From Paenibacillus pabuli NBRC 13638 (GTDB lineage Bacteria > Bacillota > Bacilli > Paenibacillales > Paenibacillaceae), in NCBI RefSeq assembly GCF_001514495.1, contig NZ_BCNM01000033.1:1-63478 (forward strand): a DNA stretch of 63,478 nt, written 5' to 3'. A program made the translations under genes and the position numbers. Shown here in pieces: positions 8,092-15,251 of the stretch. The stretch's first letter is position 1. Each line of letters starts with the position of its first letter. The notes under the pieces are model-generated. The model was given only the letters and a program-made list of their open reading frames with translations. It was not told the DNA's origin and ran no database searches.

Positions 8092-8119
8092 AGTATAAAT
8101 CTTTCATTGGGGATGTCAA
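8092..8119 (-). promoter_or_regulatory. Sigma-A promoter of cysH-sat
   Basis: TTGACA and TATACT are separated by 16 bases on the minus strand. The predicted transcript starts near 8085, leaving a leader of only about 60 bases, too short for an S-box riboswitch. Confidence 0.75.
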
Positions 8120-8640
8120 TGCCTCCCATGTGGTAAATTACTGCAGTCAGAGCCCATTTTTTTGTTTGTTCACCAGAATAAAATTTGGTCTTAATTACGC
8201 ATTCAATTGATTAGAGGATAAAATCATTCAGGGAAGCATCATCGATTTTCACCTTATCCCATTTCGCTCATCATCGGAATCCATTGCCACTGCTGGGTTT
8301 ATGACGCCAAATGGATAAAACGAAGTATAGAACTATTCTATTGATCCTATGGAATAAAGAAGAGAAAGTAGGATTTATTAATGAAACAAATGTATGCATT
8401 GTGTTCATCAATTGTAAGGGCCCTTTATCAAAGCCATAAGAAAAACTGATGAGAATTGAGGAAGAAAATGAACCGATTCTTGTGAAATTTTAAGTGAGAA
8501 ATAGGTTAAAGATTTTGGAGAAATGTATTATAGGAATATTAGTGGGGGAAGAAATTTTAATCGTCAGAGAGGAACCTGAAGCTACTCCGCTGCATCACCT
8601 GTGTAGTGAGCAATTTAAAATAGCTTAAATAGTCTGTAAA
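8120..8640. other. Gene-poor interval between rpsI terminator and cysH promoter
   Basis: No gene can be called with confidence. On the plus strand three short tandem reading pieces occur: an ATG with 22 codons at 8381, an ATG with 14 codons at 8449 overlapping the previous stop, and, in the same frame after one TAA, a GTG-initiated 43-codon piece from 8494 ending near 8628. They read like one small gene broken by a frameshift and a stop, but I cannot name a family. Confidence 0.25.
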
Positions 8641-8674
8641 ATACAAGAAAGCCTTTGACCGAGGCCAAAGGCTT
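8641..8674 (-). terminator. Terminator of rplM-rpsI
   Basis: The stem AAGCCTTTG with its complement lies just after the rpsI stop and is followed on the minus strand by TCTTGTATTTT. Confidence 0.8.
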
Positions 8675-8684
8675 GCAATGCATA

Positions 8685-9077
8685 TTAACGTTTGGAGAAC
8701 TGAGGTGCGCGACGTGCAGCTTTGAGACCGTATTTTTTACGCTCTTTCATCCGTGGGTCACGAGTCAGGAATCCTGCTTTTTTCAGGGAAGCACGGTATT
8801 CTGGATCTGCTTTGAGCAGAGCGCGGGAGATACCATGACGGATCGCGCCGGCTTGACCGGAGATACCGCCACCATGAGCGATAACAAGAACATCATAGTT
8901 GCTGAGTGTTTCTGTTAGGTTCAATGGTTGTTTTACGATCAGTTTGAGTGTTTCCAAACCGAAGTATTCATTAATATCACGTTTATTGATGACAATGCGT
9001 CCTTCACCCGGTACAAGGCGAACACGAGCTACCGAATGTTTACGACGACCTGTCCCATAGTATTGTACTTGTGCCAT
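8685..9077 (-). CDS. rpsI: 30S ribosomal protein uS9
   Basis: The 130 aa protein has the S9 fold and ends in the conserved basic tail FSKR, which reaches the P-site tRNA anticodon stem. It lies 19 bases after rplM, with which it always pairs in bacteria, and is followed by an intrinsic terminator. Confidence 0.98.
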   Translation of the reverse strand: MAQVQYYGTGRRKHSVARVRLVPGEGRIVINKRDINEYFGLETLKLIVKQPLNLTETLSNYDVLVIAHGGGISGQAGAIRHGISRALLKADPEYRASLKKAGFLTRDPRMKERKKYGLKAARRAPQFSKR

Positions 9078-9096
9078 GAAACTGTCCTCCTTTTAA

Positions 9097-9534
9097 TTAA
9101 CCGCGAAGTTCGTAAACTTCTGGTTTTTGTGCTGCATGTGGATGCTCAGTGCCTCTGTACGCTTTAAGTCTCAGCTTCATTTTCTCGCCCATGCGAGTTT
9201 TAGGAAGCATACCGCGAACAGCCAATTCCAACATACGTTCGGGTTTGTTTTTAACCATCTCTTCAGCTGTAGTTACTTTCAAACCACCTGGATGCATCGA
9301 GTGACGGTAGTATTTCTTGCCTTGCATTTTTTTACCAGTCAATACAATTTTCTCTGCATTGATGATAACAACGAAATCGCCAGTGTCCACATGTGGAGTG
9401 AATTGTGGCTTATGTTTGCCGCGGATCAAAGCAGCTGCTTCGCTCGCCAAACGTCCGAGCGTTTTGCCTTCGGCATCAATGATGTGCCATTGGCGCTCAA
9501 CTTCGTTAGGCTTCGCCATGTACGTGGTACGCAT
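9097..9534 (-). CDS. rplM: 50S ribosomal protein uL13
   Basis: This 145 aa protein starts at the ATG with AAGGAGG 8 bases ahead (an upstream extension to 9585 runs through the ribosome site and is rejected). The sequence WHIIDAEGKTLGRLA and the HPHAAQKP tail are typical L13. It binds 23S rRNA early in large-subunit assembly. The gene has its own promoter at 9683-9711 and a structured leader resembling L13 leaders. Confidence 0.97.
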   Translation of the reverse strand: MRTTYMAKPNEVERQWHIIDAEGKTLGRLASEAAALIRGKHKPQFTPHVDTGDFVVIINAEKIVLTGKKMQGKKYYRHSMHPGGLKVTTAEEMVKNKPERMLELAVRGMLPKTRMGEKMKLRLKAYRGTEHPHAAQKPEVYELRG

Positions 9535-9635
9535 GAAAAGTTCCTCCTTAAAATGTTCAACATCATTATATTCATTTATCTTCATTCGTTAGGTTATAAC
9601 TTTAGGTGTTGATGGATTATTCTTTCGATGTGAAG

Positions 9636-9676
9636 CTCTTAATTGGGGCTTGTGGGAAAGCCATTAAGAAAACACA
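9636..9676 (-). ncRNA. Probable L13-type ribosomal protein leader
   Basis: Just after the predicted start of the rplM transcript, a hairpin forms from CTTAAT paired with ATTAAG (9638-9643/9663-9668) with an inner GGCTT/AAGCC stem. The position and short stem-loop fit the L13 leader found upstream of rplM in Firmicutes, thought to be bound by L13 for feedback control. Assignment is by position and shape only. Confidence 0.45.
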
Positions 9677-9682
9677 ACTTTT

Positions 9683-9711
9683 ATATTACAGGATAGGAGC
9701 TTAAATCGCAA
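9683..9711 (-). promoter_or_regulatory. Sigma-A promoter of rplM-rpsI
   Basis: TTGCGA and TAATAT are separated by 17 bases on the minus strand, with TG directly before the -10 box. It allows rplM-rpsI to be transcribed independently of truA. Confidence 0.7.
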
Positions 9712-9740
9712 GTGTTAATTAAGCATTTCACTTCACAAAT

Positions 9741-10514
9741 TTAATCTTTTCTGTATTCAAGATCCCAGAGCATCAAACCGCAACTAACTGCAGTAGGTCC
9801 TGCAGCAGAACGATTGCATGCTGCAATCATATTCGGTACATCAGAGGCTTTCCGTTTGCCCTCTCCGATCTCCAGCAGTGTACCTACAATAATACGAACC
9901 ATATGCTGCAAAAAGCCGTTGCCGCTCACATAGATGTGAATGACACCCTGATCGCGCGGATGGTCCCTGCACATTGAATGGTCCACTTCTATCCATGCTT
10001 CGTATACCGAACGTACATGATTGTCTTTCTGAGACTTGCGTGAAGCAAAGGAAGTGAAATCATACGTACCGATAAAATGACGCAACCCTTCCTGCATTGC
10101 CGCAATGTCCAGCTTGGCATGATGATGATATTGCAATCTTCGGTTGAATACATCCGGGAATTGATTCGCATTAACGGTATACCGATACGTTTTCTTTTTC
10201 GCTGCATAGCGAGAATGAAAATCGGATGGCACTTCTACCGCATCAATAACGATAATATCCGATGGTAATCTGGAGTTGAGCGCAATACACCAACGTTCAA
10301 TCGGGATCTGGGAATCCGTAAGGAAATTGAAGATCTGTCTACGTGCGTGAACGCCCGCATCCGTTCTGCCTGAACCCGTAATTTTAACCTTCTCGCCGGT
10401 TAAAGCTCGGATGGCATCTTCGAGATGGTCCTGAATGGTATTCCCTCCCGGCTGAACCTGAAAGCCGTAATAGGCCGTACCATCATAAGTTAACGTCATA
10501 CACAAGTTGCGCAT
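9741..10514 (-). CDS. truA: tRNA pseudouridine(38-40) synthase TruA
   Basis: The protein is 257 aa from the second of two adjacent ATG codons (10517 is the other possible start; AAGGTGAGG precedes both). The GRTDAGVHA block contains the catalytic Asp52. TruA isomerises uridines 38-40 in tRNA anticodon arms. In B. subtilis the energy-coupling genes ecfA, ecfA' and ecfT lie between rplQ and truA; here they are absent and only a terminator-like hairpin intervenes. Confidence 0.95.
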   Translation of the reverse strand: MRNLCMTLTYDGTAYYGFQVQPGGNTIQDHLEDAIRALTGEKVKITGSGRTDAGVHARRQIFNFLTDSQIPIERWCIALNSRLPSDIIVIDAVEVPSDFHSRYAAKKKTYRYTVNANQFPDVFNRRLQYHHHAKLDIAAMQEGLRHFIGTYDFTSFASRKSQKDNHVRSVYEAWIEVDHSMCRDHPRDQGVIHIYVSGNGFLQHMVRIIVGTLLEIGEGKRKASDVPNMIAACNRSAAGPTAVSCGLMLWDLEYRKD

Positions 10515-10561
10515 CATTACCTCACCTTTGTTCCATACTATACATGTGCCTATCCCGAACA

Positions 10562-10588
10562 GCAAAAGAAGCCCCTTCCGGAGCTTCT
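10562..10588 (-). terminator. Terminator or attenuator between rplQ and truA
   Basis: A 9-pair stem (AGAAGCTCC with one T-G pair) closes a GGAA loop and is followed on the minus strand by TTTTG. It marks the end of the alpha operon, perhaps with partial read-through into truA. Confidence 0.7.
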
Positions 10589-10673
10589 ATTACAGCACGA
10601 ATTCCGAAATGAAGAGAAAAAAAGGGTTAATCCAGAATCAGTGATTCTGTCCCCTTTCCTCATCTCATCTGTT

Positions 10674-11039
10674 TTACGCGCGGTCAACCAGTTCCAAGTA
10701 AACCATAGGCGCAGCGTCACCACGACGAGGTCCCAGTTTAAGGATACGAGTGTATCCACCTGGACGCTCAGCGTAACGGCCGGACAATTCGCTAAACAGT
10801 TTTTGGATTGCATCTTGCTCACCATCGATTGTTTCGCGGCGAACATAAGCTGCCACTTGGCGACGGGCATGAAGATCTCCCTTTTTCGCTTTAGTGATCA
10901 GTTTTTCAGCAATAGAGCGAACCTCTTTTGCTTTCGCTTCAGTTGTCTGAATGCGTTCGTATAAGAATAGGTCGGTTACCAGGTCACGGAACAAAGCTTT
11001 ACGTGCGCTGGAATTACGGCCCAACTTTTGGTATGCCAT
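10674..11039 (-). CDS. rplQ: 50S ribosomal protein bL17
   Basis: The 121 aa protein opens with YQKLGRNSSARKALFRDL, the rRNA-binding start of L17, and is of normal length for Firmicutes. It is the last gene of the alpha operon, 34 bases after rpoA. Confidence 0.98.
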   Translation of the reverse strand: MAYQKLGRNSSARKALFRDLVTDLFLYERIQTTEAKAKEVRSIAEKLITKAKKGDLHARRQVAAYVRRETIDGEQDAIQKLFSELSGRYAERPGGYTRILKLGPRRGDAAPMVYLELVDRA

Positions 11040-11073
11040 TGTTTTCCCTCCTTCACTTCAAGCACTCGGCTGT

Positions 11074-12018
11074 CTATTCTTCTGTACGGAGTCCCAAACC
11101 AAGTTCCTCAAGCTTCTCTTGAACTTCTTCCAAAGACTTACGTCCGAGGTTACGGACCTTCATCATGTCTTCTTCTGTTTTCGTAGTCAGCTCTTGTACG
11201 GTATTAATACCAGCACGTTTGAGGCAGTTGTAGGAACGAACAGAGAGATCCAGCTCTTCGATCGTCATTTCGAGTACTTTTTCTTTTTTGTCTTCTTCTT
11301 TTTCGACCATAATCTCTGCATCTTTCGCTTCGTCTGTAAGACCCACGAAGAGCATCAGATGCTCGGTCAAAATTTTAGCGCCGAGGCTTACAGCCTCTTC
11401 AGGACGAATACTTCCGTCAGTCCAAACTTCCAACGTGAGCTTGTCATAGTTGGTTACTTGGCCGACACGCGTATTTTCCACAGCGTAGTTAACGCGGCTG
11501 ATCGGGGTGAAGATGGAATCGACTGGGATGACGCCGATCGGCTGGTCATCGCGTTTATTCCGATCTGCCTGGACGTAGCCGCGACCGCGATTGGCAAAAA
11601 TACGCATGTGAAGTCTCGAACCTGGTCCGAGCGTAGCAATGTGCAAATCCGGGTTAAGGATCTCCACATCGGAGTCAGCACGGATATCTCCAGCCGTAAT
11701 TGCTCCTTCGCCTTCAGCATCAATCTCGAGCACTTTCTCCTCATCAGAATGAATTTTAAGCGACAAAGCTTTCAGGTTAAGAATGATCTCCGTAACATCT
11801 TCCATTACGCCAGGAACTGTAGCAAATTCATGCAGAACGCCATCGATTTGAACCGAAGACACTGCCGCACCCGGCAGTGACGAGAGCAAGATACGACGAA
11901 GCGAGTTTCCAAGCGTCGTACCGTATCCGCGCTCAAGCGGTTCTACTACGAATTTCCCATAGGTGCCATCATCGTTGACGTCTACCGTCTCAATTTTCGG
12001 CTTTTCGATTTCAATCAC
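11074..12018 (-). CDS. rpoA: RNA polymerase alpha subunit
   Basis: At 314 aa it has the usual Firmicute length. The N-terminal domain (about 1-230) carries the dimerisation region with GNSLRRILLSSLPG; the C-terminal domain (about 245-310) contains the helix-hairpin-helix segment ending LEEVQEKLEELGLGLR that contacts UP elements and activators. It nucleates assembly of the core enzyme by binding the beta and beta-prime subunits encoded at 31.4-38.7 kb in this window. Confidence 0.98.
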   Translation of the reverse strand: MIEIEKPKIETVDVNDDGTYGKFVVEPLERGYGTTLGNSLRRILLSSLPGAAVSSVQIDGVLHEFATVPGVMEDVTEIILNLKALSLKIHSDEEKVLEIDAEGEGAITAGDIRADSDVEILNPDLHIATLGPGSRLHMRIFANRGRGYVQADRNKRDDQPIGVIPVDSIFTPISRVNYAVENTRVGQVTNYDKLTLEVWTDGSIRPEEAVSLGAKILTEHLMLFVGLTDEAKDAEIMVEKEEDKKEKVLEMTIEELDLSVRSYNCLKRAGINTVQELTTKTEEDMMKVRNLGRKSLEEVQEKLEELGLGLRTEE

Positions 12019-12154
12019 TGCAATACCCCTCCTTCAAAACGTCGGTCCTCTATGAAACATTTACCTTCTCTTGCGAAAACATGTAGTAGTATGCCTAAAC
12101 AACCATTATTAGCAGATTGTGCCGGAAATATACCACACGCAGGGGCAAATCTCA

Positions 12155-12550
12155 TTAGACACGACGACGTTTTGGAGGACGGCATCCGTTATGCGGGACT
12201 GGAGTTACGTCTTTGATCAGGTTAACTTCAAGACCTGCAGCTTGCAAAGAGCGGATCGCTGCTTCACGGCCTGCGCCTGGTCCTTTAACCATAACCTCAA
12301 CGGCTTTCATCCCATGTTCCATTGCAGCTTTGGCAGCAGTCTCAGCAGCCATTTGTGCAGCAAACGGAGTCGATTTACGGGAACCTCTGAATCCGAGGCC
12401 GCCTGAGCTTGCCCACGAAATTGCATTTCCGTGAGGGTCCGTAATGGTAACGATAGTGTTATTGAATGTGGAGCGGATATGTGCCACGCCAGATTCAATA
12501 TTTTTACGGTCACGACGTTTAGTACGTACGACTTTTTTCGGTTTAGCCAT
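12155..12550 (-). CDS. rpsK: 30S ribosomal protein uS11
   Basis: The 131 aa protein has the S11 core and the basic C-terminus NGCRPPKRRRV. It contacts the Shine-Dalgarno helix on the platform of the small subunit. It lies between rpsM and rpoA; the 136-base gap to rpoA is longer than most in this cluster. Confidence 0.98.
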   Translation of the reverse strand: MAKPKKVVRTKRRDRKNIESGVAHIRSTFNNTIVTITDPHGNAISWASSGGLGFRGSRKSTPFAAQMAAETAAKAAMEHGMKAVEVMVKGPGAGREAAIRSLQAAGLEVNLIKDVTPVPHNGCRPPKRRRV

Positions 12551-12569
12551 TTTCTCTTATCCCCCCTTA

Positions 12570-12938
12570 TTATTTCTTCTTGTTCGCTACAGTACGACGA
12601 GGACCTTTACGAGTACGAGCATTCGTTTTCGTACGTTGTCCACGAACAGGCAGACCACGACGATGACGAACTCCACGGTAACAACCGATCTCCGTCAAAC
12701 GTTTAATATTCAAAGAGATTTCACGACGCAGGTCACCTTCAACTTTGACCTCTTTATCGATACTTTCACGCAATTTGCTGACTTCATCTTCCGTCAAATC
12801 ACGAACACGAGTGTCCGGATTGATGCCTGTTGTGCTCAGAATTTTCTGGGAAGTCGTTTTACCGATTCCGAAAATATAAGTCAAGGCGATCTCAACGCGC
12901 TTATCACGTGGCAAATCCACACCAGCTATACGTGCCAT
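12570..12938 (-). CDS. rpsM: 30S ribosomal protein uS13
   Basis: This 122 aa protein starts MARIAGVDLPRDKR and ends in the Lys/Arg-rich tail RRTVANKKK that reaches the P-site tRNA. It is located in the head of the 30S subunit and bridges to the large subunit. Confidence 0.98.
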   Translation of the reverse strand: MARIAGVDLPRDKRVEIALTYIFGIGKTTSQKILSTTGINPDTRVRDLTEDEVSKLRESIDKEVKVEGDLRREISLNIKRLTEIGCYRGVRHRRGLPVRGQRTKTNARTRKGPRRTVANKKK

Positions 12939-12958
12939 TTTACGCTACACCCCCTTCT

Positions 12959-13072
12959 TTAACCTTGTTTTTGTTTGTGTTTCGGATTTTCACAGATAAC
13001 CATAACATTCCCTTTGCGGCGAATGACTTTGCATTTTTCGCAAATCGGCTTGACCGAAGGTCTTACCTTCAT
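12959..13072 (-). CDS. rpmJ: 50S ribosomal protein bL36 (zinc-binding form)
   Basis: A 37-codon gene on the minus strand encodes MKVRPSVKPICEKCKVIRRK followed by a short basic tail ending KHKQKQG. Cys11, Cys14 and Cys27 with His33 form the zinc site, so this is the C+ version. It lies between rpsM and the infA spacer, the standard Bacillus place. Confidence 0.97.
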   Translation of the reverse strand: MKVRPSVKPICEKCKVIRRKGNVMVICENPKHKQKQG

Positions 13073-13087
13073 GTGAATTACCTCCTC

Positions 13088-13218
13088 AAAGTTTTGCTTA
13101 GCAAAACCCTCTTCGTAAGCATTGACCTTGTTCTACTATTGTAAAACCGGCTTCGAAGCTTTCGCAAGTTTTGCCGGGCAAAACCCGCTTCATAAGCTTC
13201 ACAGTTCATTGCAACTGT
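13088..13218 (-). repeat. Duplicated hairpin module in the infA-rpmJ spacer
   Basis: Two near-identical hairpins, GTTTTGC-TTA-GCAAAAC (13091-13107) and GTTTTGC-CGG-GCAAAAC (13168-13184), each run into AAAACCNNCTTCNTAAGC (13103-13120, 13180-13197). A third partial copy, AAAACCGGCTTCGAAGC, lies between them (13143-13159). A smaller stem ACAGTT/AACTGT follows at 13201-13218. The spacing of copies is close to 40 bases. All lie in the transcribed spacer between infA and rpmJ. Confidence 0.7.
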
Positions 13219-13224
13219 CTACTA

Positions 13225-13440
13225 CTATTTACGGTAAGTTATACGACCTTTTGTCAAATCATAAGGCGATAACTGAACAACCACTTTGTCTCCAGTCAGG
13301 ATACGGATAAAGTGCATCCGCAACTTGCCGGAAACGTGAGCGAGAATTTGATGACCGTTCTCAAGCTCAACCTTAAACGTTGCATTCGGTAGCGGTTCGA
13401 GAACCGTACCTTCCACTTCAATGACATCTTCCTTGGCCAT
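13225..13440 (-). CDS. infA: Translation initiation factor IF-1
   Basis: The 71 aa S1/OB-fold protein MAKEDVIEVEGTV... is full length. IF-1 occupies the A site during initiation and helps IF-2 and IF-3. Gene order map, KOW protein, infA, rpmJ is as in Bacillus. Confidence 0.98.
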   Translation of the reverse strand: MAKEDVIEVEGTVLEPLPNATFKVELENGHQILAHVSGKLRMHFIRILTGDKVVVQLSPYDLTKGRITYRK

Positions 13441-13443
13441 TAG

Positions 13444-13749
13444 TCAGTCTCCTTTCTCTTCAGCTATGTTGGTGGATTCCAGAAACGAATGAACCGCGAA
13501 GCGGAGCTTTCCGTTTGTCACCCGACCACTCTCGTTTAAACTGTTTACGACCTCGCTGCTAATCATCGGCTGGAGTTCAAGATGAAGAATATTCTTCTTC
13601 TTGGGCTGATCAAACTTACGTTTGTCTCCATCCGCAATATATACGAACCTGCTGTCCGCTATAGCAACAATTACTGCGGCTTGGTCCGCATTGCGGCCTT
13701 TACGGATCTTCACAAGTTGACCGAGCTGCGGATTAGACTGATTGTTCAT
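13444..13749 (-). CDS. KOW-domain RNA-binding protein (L14e-like, YbzG type)
   Basis: This 101 aa protein has an N-terminal KOW/L14e-like region (residues about 8-55: LGQLVKIRKGRNADQAAVIV then RFVYIADGDKRKFDQPKKK). Such proteins are found between map and infA in many Firmicutes. A role in RNA or ribosome binding is inferred from the domain; the precise function is not known. It is 3 bases from infA and 10 from map, so clearly in the operon. Confidence 0.8.
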   Translation of the reverse strand: MNNQSNPQLGQLVKIRKGRNADQAAVIVAIADSRFVYIADGDKRKFDQPKKKNILHLELQPMISSEVVNSLNESGRVTNGKLRFAVHSFLESTNIAEEKGD

Positions 13750-13759
13750 GCCTTATCAC

Positions 13760-14512
13760 CTACGCATTCAGTTTTGTGAAAATTTCCATGCCTTCTGGTG
13801 TAACTGCTACGGTGTGTTCAAAGTGGGCGCATAACGATCCATCAGCGGTAACGACAGTCCAGTTATCTTCCAACGTTTTCACATACCTTCTACCTGCGTT
13901 AACCATCGGCTCTATGGCCAGCACCATGCCTGCTTTAAGCCGTGGTCCTCGATCAGGAAGACCATAGTTCGGAATCTGTGGTTCTTCGTGAAGATCCGCT
14001 CCTATGCCGTGACCGACATATTCACGTACTACCGAGAACCCTTCATCTTCAATATATTTCTGAATCGCATGAGATATTGTAAACAAGCGAACGTCCGGTT
14101 TTACCAGCGCCAGACCTGCGTATAACGAAGCCTCGGTAACGTCCAGAAGACGACGGGCTTCTTCGGAAATACGGCCGACTGGATAAGTCCAGGCGGAATC
14201 TCCGTGATACCCCTGGTACTGCGCGCCAATGTCAAACGTAACGATATCGCCCTCGTTCAACTTGCGTTTGCCGGGAAATCCATGCACCAACTCTTCATTC
14301 ACTGAAGCGCACACACTGGCAGGGAAACCGTTATAACCTTTGAAAGACGGCACAGCTCCTTGACTGCGGATGTATTGATCGGCCATATGGTCAAGTTCTC
14401 CAGTCGTAATACCGGGAGCGATATGCTCTGCCAAGAGACGATGCGTTTCCGCAACAATTCTCCCCGCTTCCCTCATCAAGCCCAGTTCCGTTTCGGACTT
14501 ACCAATGATCAT
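13760..14512 (-). CDS. map: Methionine aminopeptidase, type I
   Basis: The 250 aa protein has the pita-bread fold and conserved metal-ligand blocks FDIGAQYQGYHGD, EPQIPNYG and AIEPMV. It removes the initiator methionine from nascent proteins. It starts 4 bases after the adk stop, so translation of the two is probably coupled. Confidence 0.96.
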   Translation of the reverse strand: MIIGKSETELGLMREAGRIVAETHRLLAEHIAPGITTGELDHMADQYIRSQGAVPSFKGYNGFPASVCASVNEELVHGFPGKRKLNEGDIVTFDIGAQYQGYHGDSAWTYPVGRISEEARRLLDVTEASLYAGLALVKPDVRLFTISHAIQKYIEDEGFSVVREYVGHGIGADLHEEPQIPNYGLPDRGPRLKAGMVLAIEPMVNAGRRYVKTLEDNWTVVTADGSLCAHFEHTVAVTPEGMEIFTKLNA

Positions 14513-14516
14513 TCAA

Positions 14517-15161
14517 TTAACCTCGCAGCAGGGACACGATTTCATGAGAAACTTGATCGATATCCTGCTCTCCGTCCATCTGGCGAAGAAGACCTTTGTT
14601 CTCATAAAATGTGAGGAGTGGTGCTGTTTTGTTGATATATTCGTCGAGACGTGTGCCTACGCTCTCTTCATTATCATCAGAGCGCTGGTACAAGTCACCG
14701 CCGCATTTATCACAAATACCTTCCTGCTTGGGCGGATTGAACACGACATGATAGGTGGCGCCACAGTTCTTACAAATGCGACGACCCGTCAAACGGGCGA
14801 GCAATTTGTTGCGGTCCACTTTCAGGTTGATTACATGATCGAGACCTGAGTTCAGTCGATCCAGAATACCATCGAGCGCTTCTGCCTGAGACAGGGTTCT
14901 TGGAAATCCATCCAAGAGGAATCCTTCTCTGCAGTCAGGCTGCTGCAAACGTTCTTCAACGATGCCGATCGTTACATCATCTGGTACGAGCAATCCTTGA
15001 TCCATATATTCCTTGGCTTTCAGGCCAATGGGAGTTCCCTGCTTAATCGCGAGACGAAATGCATCGCCTGTTGAAATGTGGGGAATACCGAACTCTTTCA
15101 CAATGACGTCTGCTTGCGTTCCTTTTCCTGCCCCCGGAGGGCCCATGAATAGGATGTTCAC
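14517..15161 (-). CDS. adk: Adenylate kinase (zinc LID type)
   Basis: The 214 aa enzyme has the P-loop GPPGAGKGTQ (7-16) and LDGFPRT (83-89). Its LID holds four cysteines, Cys130, Cys133, Cys150 and Cys153, the structural zinc site of Gram-positive long adenylate kinases. It balances ATP, ADP and AMP. It lies between secY and map as in Bacillus. Confidence 0.97.
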   Translation of the reverse strand: MNILFMGPPGAGKGTQADVIVKEFGIPHISTGDAFRLAIKQGTPIGLKAKEYMDQGLLVPDDVTIGIVEERLQQPDCREGFLLDGFPRTLSQAEALDGILDRLNSGLDHVINLKVDRNKLLARLTGRRICKNCGATYHVVFNPPKQEGICDKCGGDLYQRSDDNEESVGTRLDEYINKTAPLLTFYENKGLLRQMDGEQDIDQVSHEIVSLLRG

Positions 15162-15251
15162 GTTATGTCACTCCCTCCAAGACTACCCTACATCAACAAA
15201 CAGCACAATAGGTGCCGGCAAGTAAATCTTAGCTTGACCGGTACCTATTGC

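Noticed and set aside
8024..8119. S-box (SAM) riboswitch upstream of cysH-sat
   Set aside because: Sulfur genes in Bacillus often have one, but the leader from the predicted start is only about 60 bases and shows none of the conserved S-box sequence.
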